Part shown: positions 1-6,024 of the stretch, piece by piece | How the letters are laid out: each line of letters opens with the position of its first letter | How positions within the stretch are numbered: position 1 is the stretch's first letter | NCBI GenBank assembly: GCA_034434895.1 | Contig: DAOTYI010000256.1 | Coordinates: forward strand, 1-9,848 | DNA from: DAOTXL01 sp034434895 | GTDB taxonomy: Bacteria > Chloroflexota > Anaerolineae > JAAYZQ01 | Direction of reading: 5' to 3' | DNA length: 9,848 bases | The notes under the pieces: model-generated | The model's database searches: none | The model's input: only the letters and a program-made list of their open reading frames with translations | Told to the model about the DNA's origin: nothing | Translations under genes and position numbers: made by a program

Positions 1-3
1 TAC

Positions 4-159
4 GCATCAAGTTAAGCGACTCAAGCCGCACCTCAGGGGCCTGCAGCCAGGCATCCACCTGCGTGGATGCCTTCGTCCGCGCAGGCGGACGGCCGGGTAG
101 CCGAAGGCATTGCCTTCGGCTACCCGGTGCGATTAAGCGCACGCGCCTTAACTTGATGC
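4..159. repeat. Nested multi-hairpin palindromic element with 13-bp terminal inverted repeat
   Basis: The outer arms GCATCAAGTTAAG (4-16) and CTTAACTTGATGC (147-159) are perfect inverse complements. Between them lie three perfect hairpins in series. The first is GGCATCCAC/GTGGATGCC (50-58 with 63-71), the second GTCCGC/GCGGAC (75-80 with 85-90), and the third a 17-bp stem at 93-109 with 111-127 and a one-base loop. A weaker stem GTGCG/CGCAC (127-131 with 138-142) sits beside the last. As single strand the whole would fold into a closed multi-arm, cloverleaf-like structure. There is no open reading frame inside. It lies just downstream of the minus-strand regulator, so it could serve as a transcript end or be a non-autonomous mobile repeat. 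No target-site duplication is visible, because only three bases precede it in the window. Confidence 0.75.
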
Positions 160-164
160 CAATG

Positions 165-183
165 GGCAGGCTGGCCACCTGCC
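165..183 (-). terminator. Stem-loop just after the regulator stop codon, possible weak terminator
   Basis: GGCAGG (165-170) and CCTGCC (178-183) form a 6-bp stem with a 7-nt loop. On the minus strand it begins about 16 nt after the stop codon of the 653-aa regulator. No U-tract follows on the minus strand, so it is not a canonical intrinsic terminator. The larger palindrome at 4-159 directly behind it may do the work instead. Confidence 0.3.
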
Positions 184-199
184 TTTCATTATAAAGGAG

Positions 200-2161
200 T
201 TAAAGTTGCCTGTCAAGACGATTCTGGTGTCCCACGGGCCTGGAGGTACCCTGGCCTGCCACCATCCCACCCTGTTCCAGATCGGCCAATGCCCTGGCAA
301 CCTCAGCAATGGCTATCCGCTGCTTGCGATACAGGTCCGATTCACTCATCGCCAGCCGCGAGGCGATGTCGTGCACCCGTAGCCCACGGATGAACCTCAT
401 CTCCAGGATGTTGTACAGGAGCCATTCGCTGGCCGTCATCTTGCGCTCGCCATCGGGGCGCACCTGTTCGATCGCCTGGTTGAGCACCGCCCGTAAGGCA
501 TTGGCCGGGCTGCCCCCCTGCTCCCGGAGGACCTGGCGCACAACGCGCAGGTTCAGGAGGGGGCTTTCCGTCAGCTTGGGGCCCCCCCAGTAATGGCTCA
601 GAGCATCTTTGACCCACTGCTGAAACTCCGGGGCATAGACGGGGCTGCCGGCCATGGCTTCCATCGGCGGCGAACCGGCATAGCGGGTGGCATCCTGCCA
701 GCGGTGCAACTGCTCAATGTTGGGCAGGATGCGACGCAGGGTCTCGAACACATTCTGTTGCAGATAGCGGTCTTCCAACGCCTCCTGAGCCCGACCGATG
801 AGCAGCCCGGCGATCTCCTGCTCGTCGGAAGAGAGGTCAGGGAGCGGGGCCCGGGCCTGCACCCCCAGCACACCCAGACATGCCTGGTCGCTTTGACCGG
901 TCAGCGGCACCAGCCAGAATCCATCGCCGGGGGAAAAGCTGCCCCCCTTCTCCTGGTTGATGTGAGACATGGCCAGAGCCGCCAGATCGTGGCTGCGCAG
1001 AAAGTTTTGGACCAGCATCCCATCGCCGCAGTGGGCCTCCAGGTGGTGCTGCCCGCCTGCCAGGACGGCGACAAAGCCGGTCCGCACCTGCAACAGATCG
1101 CACAGCGCCGCCAGCGTGCTCTCCAGGAAGGTGCGCAGGTCGGCGGTCGTCAGCAGCCGCCGGTCCAAGGTCTGAATCCAGGCGATCTCCTCCCGATCCT
1201 GGCGGTAGATGAGGCGGTCAATAAAAGGCTTGGCCCGGTTGATCGCCAGTTGCATCAGGACCATGACGCCCACCACAGCAAAGATGAGGACCGTATCGCG
1301 GGGCAGGCCCAGGATCTCCTGAACCTTGGGCACGGACAGCATGGTAAAAATGACCCCCGCGCCCACCAGCGGGCCGCGCAAAAGATAATGGATGAGATTG
1401 TGCCTGATCACCCGGTCGGGGGTCAGCGCCCCAAAGTAGGCGACGCTGTACGCCATCAGGATGATCATCAACAGCACGCCGACGTTGCCGGCCAGGAGCA
1501 GAAGCTGAAAGCCGGCGGTGGGCAGCAGGTCTGGGATGCTGGTCACCACCAGATAGGGAAAAACGCCCAGGGCCGGGGCGACAAAGGCCAGGCCCAGGTA
1601 GGCCATCCGCCGCCGCGAGGCCCGCGTCAGGCAGCGTTGCCGGGCATGGCGGATGTTAACCGCCCCCCACAACACGGTCACAAAGAAATAGAGGGCAAAC
1701 CCCCAGAAGAACGGCCCGGCCACCAGGTGAGAGGCATAGGGCTGATATACCCCATCGTAGACCAGCAGCTCGCTAAAGAGGACCAGGGCCAGGAAAATGG
1801 CACTGGCCACATAGCTGAGCAGCACGGCGATCCCTCGCCACCGCGCCCGCAGATGGGTCGTCCGCAGCACCGCATCGGAAAAGTGCAGATAGGCCGCCGG
1901 CACAAAAGAGATGCCGATCCACTGGAATTTGAGCCAGCGCACGGCAGCTCCCTGGGTGCTTACCTCAAAGAGGACCACATCGCCGGCATACACAATCAGC
2001 ACAAAGCTGAGCAGGGCACAGAACGCCCGGGCGACCGCACTGCGATAGTTGTGCGTCAGAAGATAGATGAGCACCGAAAAAAAGGTGAGGACGATTGTGG
2101 CCGAGACAACCTGATTGGCCAGGTCCAGTCCCCTGGTGATCCACTGCATCACATCTGCCAT
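200..2161 (-). CDS. Membrane-anchored regulator: N-terminal 7TM-type sensor, GAF-like domain, C-terminal helix-turn-helix
   Basis: This 653-aa protein opens with about nine hydrophobic segments (near residues 19-37, 44-65, 78-98, 111-134, 150-170, 188-208, 218-243, 263-281 and 289-307). The FQWIGISFVPAAYLHF stretch (79-94) is typical of the seven-helix sensor region found at the N-terminus of some histidine kinases. Residues about 338-465 look like a GAF domain. Residues about 576-627 form a helical block with HTH character, around VHDIASRLAMSESDLYRKQ (596-614), resembling DNA-binding ends of Chloroflexota regulators. No H-box and no ATP-binding N/G boxes are present, so it is not a kinase. 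I infer a membrane-tethered one-component regulator that senses a small or lipophilic signal; ligand and target genes are unknown. ATG at 2161 follows GAGGTGGA with only 2 nt spacing, so the in-frame GTG (2152) or ATG (2149) just downstream may be the true start. It lies 33 nt behind the acetyltransferase gene, probably on the same transcript. Confidence 0.8.
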   Translation of the reverse strand: MADVMQWITRGLDLANQVVSATIVLTFFSVLIYLLTHNYRSAVARAFCALLSFVLIVYAGDVVLFEVSTQGAAVRWLKFQWIGISFVPAAYLHFSDAVLRTTHLRARWRGIAVLLSYVASAIFLALVLFSELLVYDGVYQPYASHLVAGPFFWGFALYFFVTVLWGAVNIRHARQRCLTRASRRRMAYLGLAFVAPALGVFPYLVVTSIPDLLPTAGFQLLLLAGNVGVLLMIILMAYSVAYFGALTPDRVIRHNLIHYLLRGPLVGAGVIFTMLSVPKVQEILGLPRDTVLIFAVVGVMVLMQLAINRAKPFIDRLIYRQDREEIAWIQTLDRRLLTTADLRTFLESTLAALCDLLQVRTGFVAVLAGGQHHLEAHCGDGMLVQNFLRSHDLAALAMSHINQEKGGSFSPGDGFWLVPLTGQSDQACLGVLGVQARAPLPDLSSDEQEIAGLLIGRAQEALEDRYLQQNVFETLRRILPNIEQLHRWQDATRYAGSPPMEAMAGSPVYAPEFQQWVKDALSHYWGGPKLTESPLLNLRVVRQVLREQGGSPANALRAVLNQAIEQVRPDGERKMTASEWLLYNILEMRFIRGLRVHDIASRLAMSESDLYRKQRIAIAEVARALADLEQGGMVAGQGTSRPVGHQNRLDRQL

Positions 2162-2194
2162 TCCACCTCAACCCCACAACCCTGCCGAGGATGG

Positions 2195-2722
2195 TCATAA
2201 CCCCTGCACGAAAAAAAGGGCAATATCCTGATTGGTGTAATAATGGTCATTAAAGCCACAGAACTGAAATCCCAACTTCTGATAGAAGGAAACCGCCGGA
2301 TAGTTTTTCGTCGTCATCTCGGCAAAAAGTTGCCGCAGGCCCTGGGCCCGGGCCCAGCGACGGGCATGGCGGATCAACGCCGTGCCGATCCCTCGCCGCC
2401 GGTAGTCCCGCTCCACAGCCAGGTTGGCCACCCAACCACTCTGCTGCCAGGGCTGGACCAGAAGGTCCACGTAGCCTCGCACCTGCCCATCCATCTCGGC
2501 CACCAGAAACCCTCCGCCCCGTTGCCAGTCTTCGATCAACTGTTCCAGGTCGCGGGGGTATTCGATGCGCATCTGCCGGGGCAAACGCACCACATCAAAG
2601 GTGACCCCTACCTGAGAATCTCCCTGATGGACCTTCATCTGCCAGACATGATCGGTCAGGCAGTCGTGGTCTATGCTCAGGCAGAGATTGAGATCGGCTA
2701 TCGTTGCCGGGCGAATGACCAT
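2195..2722 (-). CDS. GNAT-family N-acetyltransferase
   Basis: This 175-aa protein has the length and layout of a single GNAT domain, which moves an acetyl group from acetyl-CoA to an amine in the cytoplasm. Motif A, with the acetyl-CoA pyrophosphate loop, reads RRRGIGTA (about residues 108-115) after the beta-strand VANLAVE. Motif B is NYPAVSFYQKLGF (about 140-152), the usual C-terminal GNAT signature. The overall look is RimI-like, but the substrate cannot be told and may be a protein N-terminus, an antibiotic or a metabolite. I chose ATG at 2722 because GAGGA sits a few bases upstream and the following MVIRPATIADL is a standard GNAT opening. The upstream ATGs at 2758 and 2743 lie at or before the expected transcription start. 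The gene is first in a two-gene unit with the membrane regulator. Stop is TGA at 2197-2195. Confidence 0.9.
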   Translation of the reverse strand: MVIRPATIADLNLCLSIDHDCLTDHVWQMKVHQGDSQVGVTFDVVRLPRQMRIEYPRDLEQLIEDWQRGGGFLVAEMDGQVRGYVDLLVQPWQQSGWVANLAVERDYRRRGIGTALIRHARRWARAQGLRQLFAEMTTKNYPAVSFYQKLGFQFCGFNDHYYTNQDIALFFVQGL

Positions 2723-2748
2723 GTTTCCTCTATCGTCCCCCATTGCTG

Positions 2749-2777
2749 ATTGTACCATTCTCGACCGGAAAAGGCAA
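2749..2777 (-). promoter_or_regulatory. Sigma70-type promoter for the acetyltransferase/regulator unit
   Basis: On the minus strand TTGCCT (2777-2772) and TACAAT (2754-2749) are separated by exactly 17 bp. The expected start of transcription is near 2742, about 20 nt before the chosen ATG at 2722. The same hexamer pair with the same spacing recurs at 3325-3353 in front of the ATPase gene. Confidence 0.6.
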
Positions 2778-2803
2778 ACGTTTCCCCGGTCAAGAAGAGG
2801 AGG

Positions 2804-2893
2804 CTGCTGAAAAGGTCCTGGTTTGCACCGCAGAGACGCAGAGGCCGCCGAGTTTTTTATGTTCCTCCGCGTTCTCTGCGTTCTCGGCGGTGA
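2804..2893. repeat. Short palindromic dispersed repeat, copy 1
   Basis: About 90 bp from CTGCTGAAAAGGTCCTGG through CACCGCAGAGACGCAGAG, a T-rich centre (GTTTTTTATG) and CTGCGTTCTCGGCGGTG. The outer part is an imperfect inverted repeat, CACCGC... against ...GCGGTG, so it can form a long stem. A second copy lies at 3389-3472 in the same orientation. It has no coding capacity. It sits about 27 bp upstream of the -35 box of the minus-strand promoter, in a divergent intergenic region. Such structures resemble miniature, MITE-like palindromic repeats. Confidence 0.75.
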
Positions 2894-2990
2894 GAGGGGA
2901 TATTTTTAAGCATCCCCAAGAGGTCGGGGTTGTGCCCGGCAGGGTGGGCTTCTGGCCTGTCCTGCGGCCCTGCTTGGGGCCATCCGCTAC
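2894..2990. other. Divergent intergenic region with short inverted repeats, no gene
   Basis: This stretch lies between repeat copy 1 and the consensus promoter at 2991 and has no credible open reading frame. It contains CCCCAAG (2914-2920) matched by CTTGGGG (2973-2979), which would bring the promoter-proximal end back on itself. A smaller hairpin, GGCCC/GGGCC, lies at 2966-2970 with 2977-2981. The inverted repeats could be an operator for the promoter that follows, but nothing identifies a regulator. Confidence 0.35.
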
Positions 2991-3019
2991 TTGACAGGCG
3001 GTGCACAATCGTGTATAAT
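2991..3019 (+). promoter_or_regulatory. Exact-consensus sigma70 promoter
   Basis: TTGACA (2991-2996) and TATAAT (3014-3019) both match the sigma70 consensus perfectly and are spaced exactly 17 bp apart. Predicted transcription start is about 3026, roughly 33 nt before the ATG of the 37-codon gene. Perfect promoters are rare on chromosomes and predict strong housekeeping-type expression unless repressed. Confidence 0.85.
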
Positions 3020-3058
3020 GATAGATGAAGGATGTACCCTGACTTCTGGGGAGGAACG

Positions 3059-3172
3059 ATGACCGAAATCGTCTTTGCTTTGATCGTGGGGTTCATCCTC
3101 GGCTTGCTGGTGGGATATCTGGTCCGCGATGAATCCCGCCGGTTCGAGACTGACCTGAACGTCAGACATTGA
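3059..3172 (+). CDS. Small single-pass membrane protein (37 aa), function unknown
   Basis: ATG at 3059 follows GGGGAGGAACG, a strong Shine-Dalgarno site at good spacing, and the frame closes at TGA 3170-3172. The product starts MTEIVFALIVGFILG, continues through LLVGYLV and ends with a charged tail (RDESRRFETDLNVRH). Residues about 4-22 form one transmembrane helix in which glycines at positions 11, 15 and 19 are spaced four apart, a small-xxx-small pattern that favours helix packing. The N-terminus is acidic and the segment right after the helix is basic. The evidence that it is real is contextual: exact-consensus promoter before it, excellent ribosome-binding site and intrinsic terminator after it. 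I do not recognise a family. Possible roles include a regulator or subunit of a membrane complex, or a type I toxin-like peptide; none can be chosen from sequence. Confidence 0.7.
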   Translation: MTEIVFALIVGFILGLLVGYLVRDESRRFETDLNVRH

Positions 3173-3291
3173 CCTGGTTCTGGGGAGCCAGTGACTCCCC
3201 ACAAAGCTGGTCCAAACGGACAGAATGGCGTGGTCGTAAGGGTTGGGGGGGCCCTGCGGCCGGTCGTAGTGTCATTCTGGGCCGTTGGATA
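3173..3291 (+). other. Structured 3' untranslated region of the microprotein transcript
   Basis: These 119 nt between the microprotein stop and the terminator carry no convincing open reading frame but much potential structure. TGGGGAG (3181-3187) pairs with CTCCCCA (3195-3201) around a 7-nt loop. GTCC/GGAC forms a small stem near 3210-3221. CAGAATG (3221-3227) pairs with CATTCTG (3273-3279) over a distance, enclosing two direct copies of GGTCGTA (3232-3238 and 3262-3268) and a G-run. The transcript may act as a small RNA as well as an mRNA; that is inference. Confidence 0.4.
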
Positions 3292-3326
3292 GGGGTGACG
3301 CCGCCCGGTGTCATCCCTTTTCTTTT
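3292..3326 (+). terminator. Rho-independent terminator of the microprotein unit
   Basis: GGGGTGAC with its inner continuation (3292-3302) pairs with 3307-3317 to make an 11-bp stem, with two G-U pairs and a GCCC tetraloop. It is followed immediately by TTTTCTTTT (3318-3326). This closes a transcript of about 300 nt starting near 3026. The T-tract overlaps the -35 box of the next promoter by two bases. Confidence 0.75.
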
Positions 3327-3353
3327 GCCTTTTGCTCCAGATTTTGGTACAAT
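3325..3353 (+). promoter_or_regulatory. Sigma70-type promoter for the ATPase-Mur ligase-permease unit
   Basis: TTGCCT (3325-3330) and TACAAT (3348-3353) are spaced 17 bp apart. The predicted start near 3360 leaves a leader of about 130 nt before the ATPase ATG at 3490, and that leader contains repeat copy 2. No other promoter of comparable quality is visible before the genes down to 9723. Confidence 0.6.
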
Positions 3354-3388
3354 ATCAAGGCACAGGGCGCAGAAATTGGCCTGGGAGA

Positions 3389-3472
3389 CTGCTGAAAAAG
3401 TCCTGGTTCGCACCGCAGAGGCCGCCGAGTTTTTTATGATTCCTCCGCGTTCTCTGCGTTCTCGGCGGTGAA
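3389..3472. repeat. Short palindromic dispersed repeat, copy 2
   Basis: It matches copy 1 (2804-2893) almost base for base from CTGCTGAAAA to CTCGGCGGTGA but lacks an 8-bp block (ACGCAGAG) in the left arm. The left arm CACCGCAGAG begins at 3411 and the right arm ends ...CGGCGGTG at 3470. It lies inside the predicted 5' leader of the ATPase mRNA, ending about 5 bp before the Shine-Dalgarno site, so a folded repeat would stand directly beside the ribosome-binding site. Confidence 0.75.
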
Positions 3473-3477
3473 AAAAT

Positions 3478-3485
3478 GGAGGTGA
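3478..3485 (+). promoter_or_regulatory. Strong ribosome-binding site of the ATPase gene
   Basis: GGAGGTGA is an 8-base match to the anti-Shine-Dalgarno sequence, 4 nt before the ATG at 3490. It selects this ATG over the in-line ATGs at 3475 and 3485, which lie before or within the site. Confidence 0.7.
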
Positions 3486-3489
3486 TGGG

Positions 3490-6024
3490 ATGGAGATTCA
3501 GGAACAATTGGCCGGCTTTTATCTGGGCAGTGAGTACGACCTGGACAGGGGCCAGGCATCTGGTCAGCCGGTGTACTACGATGCCCGCGATCTGACAACC
3601 CACGGCGTCATCGTCGGTATGACCGGCAGCGGCAAGACCGGCCTGGGAGTGATCATCCTGGAGGAGGCCGCCCTGGATGGCATCCCGTCGCTGGTCATTG
3701 ACCCCAAGGGGGATATGACCAACCTGCTTCTCACTTTCCCCGAACTGCGACCGGAAGATTTTCGGCCCTGGGTCAATCCCGACGACGCCCGCCGCAAGGA
3801 CATGGAGCTGGATGCCTATGCCGCCAAGACCGCCGACCAGTGGCGCAAAGGGCTGGCCGACAGCGGCCAGGGGCCGGAGCGCATCCGCCGGTTGAGAGAG
3901 GCGGCCGATTTTGTCATCTACACCCCCGGCAGCAGCGCCGGCCGCCAGGTGAGCATCCTCGACACGTTCAAAGCCCCGCCTCTGTCGTGGGACGAGGATG
4001 CAGAGTTGTTGCGTGACAGGGTGGGCAGCGTCGCCTCGGCCCTGCTGTCCCTGATCGGCCTCGAAGCCGACCCGGTGCGCAGCCGCGAACATATCCTGCT
4101 GACCAATATCCTGGAGAACGCCTGGCGCGCCGGGCAGGACCTGGACCTGGCGCAGTTGATCCTGCGCGTCCAAAAACCGCCCTTTGCTCAACTCGGCGTC
4201 TTTCCGGTGGATACCTTTTTCCCTGAGAAGGATCGCATGGGGTTGGCCATGCTGCTCAACGGCCTGGTGGCTTCGCCTGCCTTCGCCGATTGGATCGTGG
4301 GACAGCCGCTTGACGTGGAGGCTTTGCTCCACAGCCCTTCGGGCAAGCCGCAGGTGAGCATCCTGTATATCGCCCACCTTTCGGAGGCGGAGCGCCAGTT
4401 TTTCGTGACCCTGCTGCTGGAACAGGTGGTGAGTTGGGTGCGGGCCCAGAGCGGCACCACCAGCCTGCGGGCACTGCTCTACATGGATGAGGTCTTTGGC
4501 TACCTGCCGCCCCATCCGGCCAACCCGCCGACCAAGAAGCCGCTGCTCACTCTGCTCAAGCAGGCGCGAGCTTTTGGCCTGGGACTGGTGCTGGCCACTC
4601 AGAACCCGGTGGACCTGGACTACAAGGCGTTGTCGAACGCCGGGACCTGGTTCATCGGCCGGATGCAGGCCGACCGGGACAAGCAGCGTCTGCTGGACGG
4701 GTTGGAAGGGGTCCAGGCGGGGAGCGGCGGCTTTAGCCGGGCTGCTTTCGACCGGCTGATCTCGGCCATCCAGCCCCGCGTGTTTCTGCTGCACAATGTG
4801 CACGAGGACAGGCCGATCCTGTTTCAGACCCGCTGGGCGATGAGCTATCTGCGCGGCCCGCTGACCCGCAGCCAGGTGCGCGACCTGGTCGGTGGACAGG
4901 TCCTATCCGCGCCGCCTGCGGCGGCGGCTGCGCCCGCCGCCGCGCCCGCCCGCATTCCGCAACCCACGCCGGCTACGCCTTCAAAGGCAAAACCGACGCC
5001 GCCTTACAGCCGTATACCGCCCCAGTTGCCTTCCTCGGTCCGACAGGCTTTCCTGCCGGTGCGGGTGTCTCTGCAGGAAGCCCTCAACCGTCTGGCCGGC
5101 CAACGGAATATGCCGATGCGGCTGCTGGCCGAAGCGCAGACCTTCCTGGTCTACGAACCTGCCCTGCTCGGCCTGGCAACCCTGCATTTTGCCCATGCTG
5201 CCAGCCGCCAGACCCATACGCAGGAGGTGGCCTGTCTGCTGTCGGTGGCAGATGCGGGCGGCACAATAGACTGGTCTGAGGGCCAGGCGCAGGTCAGCGC
5301 CCGCGATCTGGAGCGCAGTGCAGAACCGGAAGCCTTCTTTGCCGAACTGCCGGCCGATCTGGGTTCGGCCAACCGCCTCAGCGCATTGGAAAAGGGGTTC
5401 GGTGACTATCTGTTCTACAATTCAGTCCTGACCCTGCGCTATAATCCACACCTGAGGCTCTACTCGGCCCCTGACGAGACCGACAAGGCATTCCAACGTC
5501 GCTGCCGCGAGGCTGCCGAGAAGGCCCGCGACGCTGAAGCGAAAAAGATCCGCGCCCAATTCCAAACCCAGCTCGACCGCCTGGAGGAAAAACTCCAGAG
5601 CGAAGAGCGGGAGCTGGAGGAAGACAGGCGGGAATATGACGCCCGCAAACAGGAAGAGCTGCTGACCGGCGCCGAGACCGTGTTAGGCATGCTCACCGGT
5701 CGCCGCGCCAGGCGAGGGCTCTCCACCACCAGCCGCAAGCATCGGATGAGCCAGCAGGCCAAAGCCGACATCAAGGAGTCGGAAGAAGCCATCCGCGACC
5801 TGAAGGAGCAGATCCAGGAAGTTGAGGAGCGGTTGAAACAGGAGTTGCAGGACCTTAACGAGCGGTGGAATGAGCGGATTGACCAGGTGGAGGAGATCCA
5901 GGTGCGTCCCCGCCGCACCGACGTGCAGGTCAACCTCTTTGCCCTGGCCTGGTTGCCCCGCTGGGAGGTGATGGTCGGTGAGCAGGCGTTCTCCATCCCG
6001 GCGTTTGAGGTGGAGCGGGTTTGA
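3490..6024 (+). CDS. HerA/FtsK-superfamily P-loop ATPase with long coiled-coil C-terminal region
   Basis: This 844-aa protein begins with a RecA-fold motor of the HerA/DUF853 type. Walker A is GMTGSGKT (43-50), followed by the family's VIDPKGD (69-75). Walker B is LLYMDE (329-334), and a sensor-like strand LATQNP (368-373) precedes an arginine-rich stretch (GRMQADRDKQR, 390-400). Family members are hexameric pumps that move DNA or protein substrates. An Ala/Pro-rich linker (about 473-512) leads to a second, unassigned folded region (about 515-660). Two heptad-rich charged coiled coils follow (about 668-725 and 755-805), separated by a Gly/Arg-rich turn, and a short hydrophobic end resembling a beta-strand. 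There is no signal peptide or membrane segment, so it should be cytoplasmic. The antiparallel coiled coil suggests an arm that reaches a partner. The usual HerA partner NurA is not adjacent. Its stop overlaps the Mur ligase start, hinting at coupled expression. Substrate is unknown. Confidence 0.85.
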   Translation: MEIQEQLAGFYLGSEYDLDRGQASGQPVYYDARDLTTHGVIVGMTGSGKTGLGVIILEEAALDGIPSLVIDPKGDMTNLLLTFPELRPEDFRPWVNPDDARRKDMELDAYAAKTADQWRKGLADSGQGPERIRRLREAADFVIYTPGSSAGRQVSILDTFKAPPLSWDEDAELLRDRVGSVASALLSLIGLEADPVRSREHILLTNILENAWRAGQDLDLAQLILRVQKPPFAQLGVFPVDTFFPEKDRMGLAMLLNGLVASPAFADWIVGQPLDVEALLHSPSGKPQVSILYIAHLSEAERQFFVTLLLEQVVSWVRAQSGTTSLRALLYMDEVFGYLPPHPANPPTKKPLLTLLKQARAFGLGLVLATQNPVDLDYKALSNAGTWFIGRMQADRDKQRLLDGLEGVQAGSGGFSRAAFDRLISAIQPRVFLLHNVHEDRPILFQTRWAMSYLRGPLTRSQVRDLVGGQVLSAPPAAAAAPAAAPARIPQPTPATPSKAKPTPPYSRIPPQLPSSVRQAFLPVRVSLQEALNRLAGQRNMPMRLLAEAQTFLVYEPALLGLATLHFAHAASRQTHTQEVACLLSVADAGGTIDWSEGQAQVSARDLERSAEPEAFFAELPADLGSANRLSALEKGFGDYLFYNSVLTLRYNPHLRLYSAPDETDKAFQRRCREAAEKARDAEAKKIRAQFQTQLDRLEEKLQSEERELEEDRREYDARKQEELLTGAETVLGMLTGRRARRGLSTTSRKHRMSQQAKADIKESEEAIRDLKEQIQEVEERLKQELQDLNERWNERIDQVEEIQVRPRRTDVQVNLFALAWLPRWEVMVGEQAFSIPAFEVERV

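Noticed and set aside
4..159. tRNA gene or integron attC site
   Set aside because: The cloverleaf-like layout lacks tRNA features (T-loop GTTCRANTC, CCA-proximal acceptor of 7 bp, anticodon loop). The characteristic attC core site GTTRRRY is not at the outer arms and no integrase is near.
593..2200. Long plus-strand open frame (535 codons) opposite the membrane regulator
   Set aside because: It is the antisense of a clear 7TM-GAF-HTH gene. Its product is rich in Gln, His, Gly and Pro with no domain, as expected for a GC-rich shadow frame.
2722..2758. Longer acetyltransferase starting at ATG 2758 or 2743
   Set aside because: Both ATGs lie at or upstream of the predicted transcription start (about 2742) and lack a ribosome-binding site, whereas ATG 2722 has GAGGA at proper spacing and a typical GNAT N-terminus.
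3355..4803. Minus-strand open frame (482 codons) opposite the ATPase N-terminal half
   Set aside because: It is antisense to Walker A and Walker B coding sequence and runs through repeat copy 2; there is no ribosome-binding site or recognisable domain.
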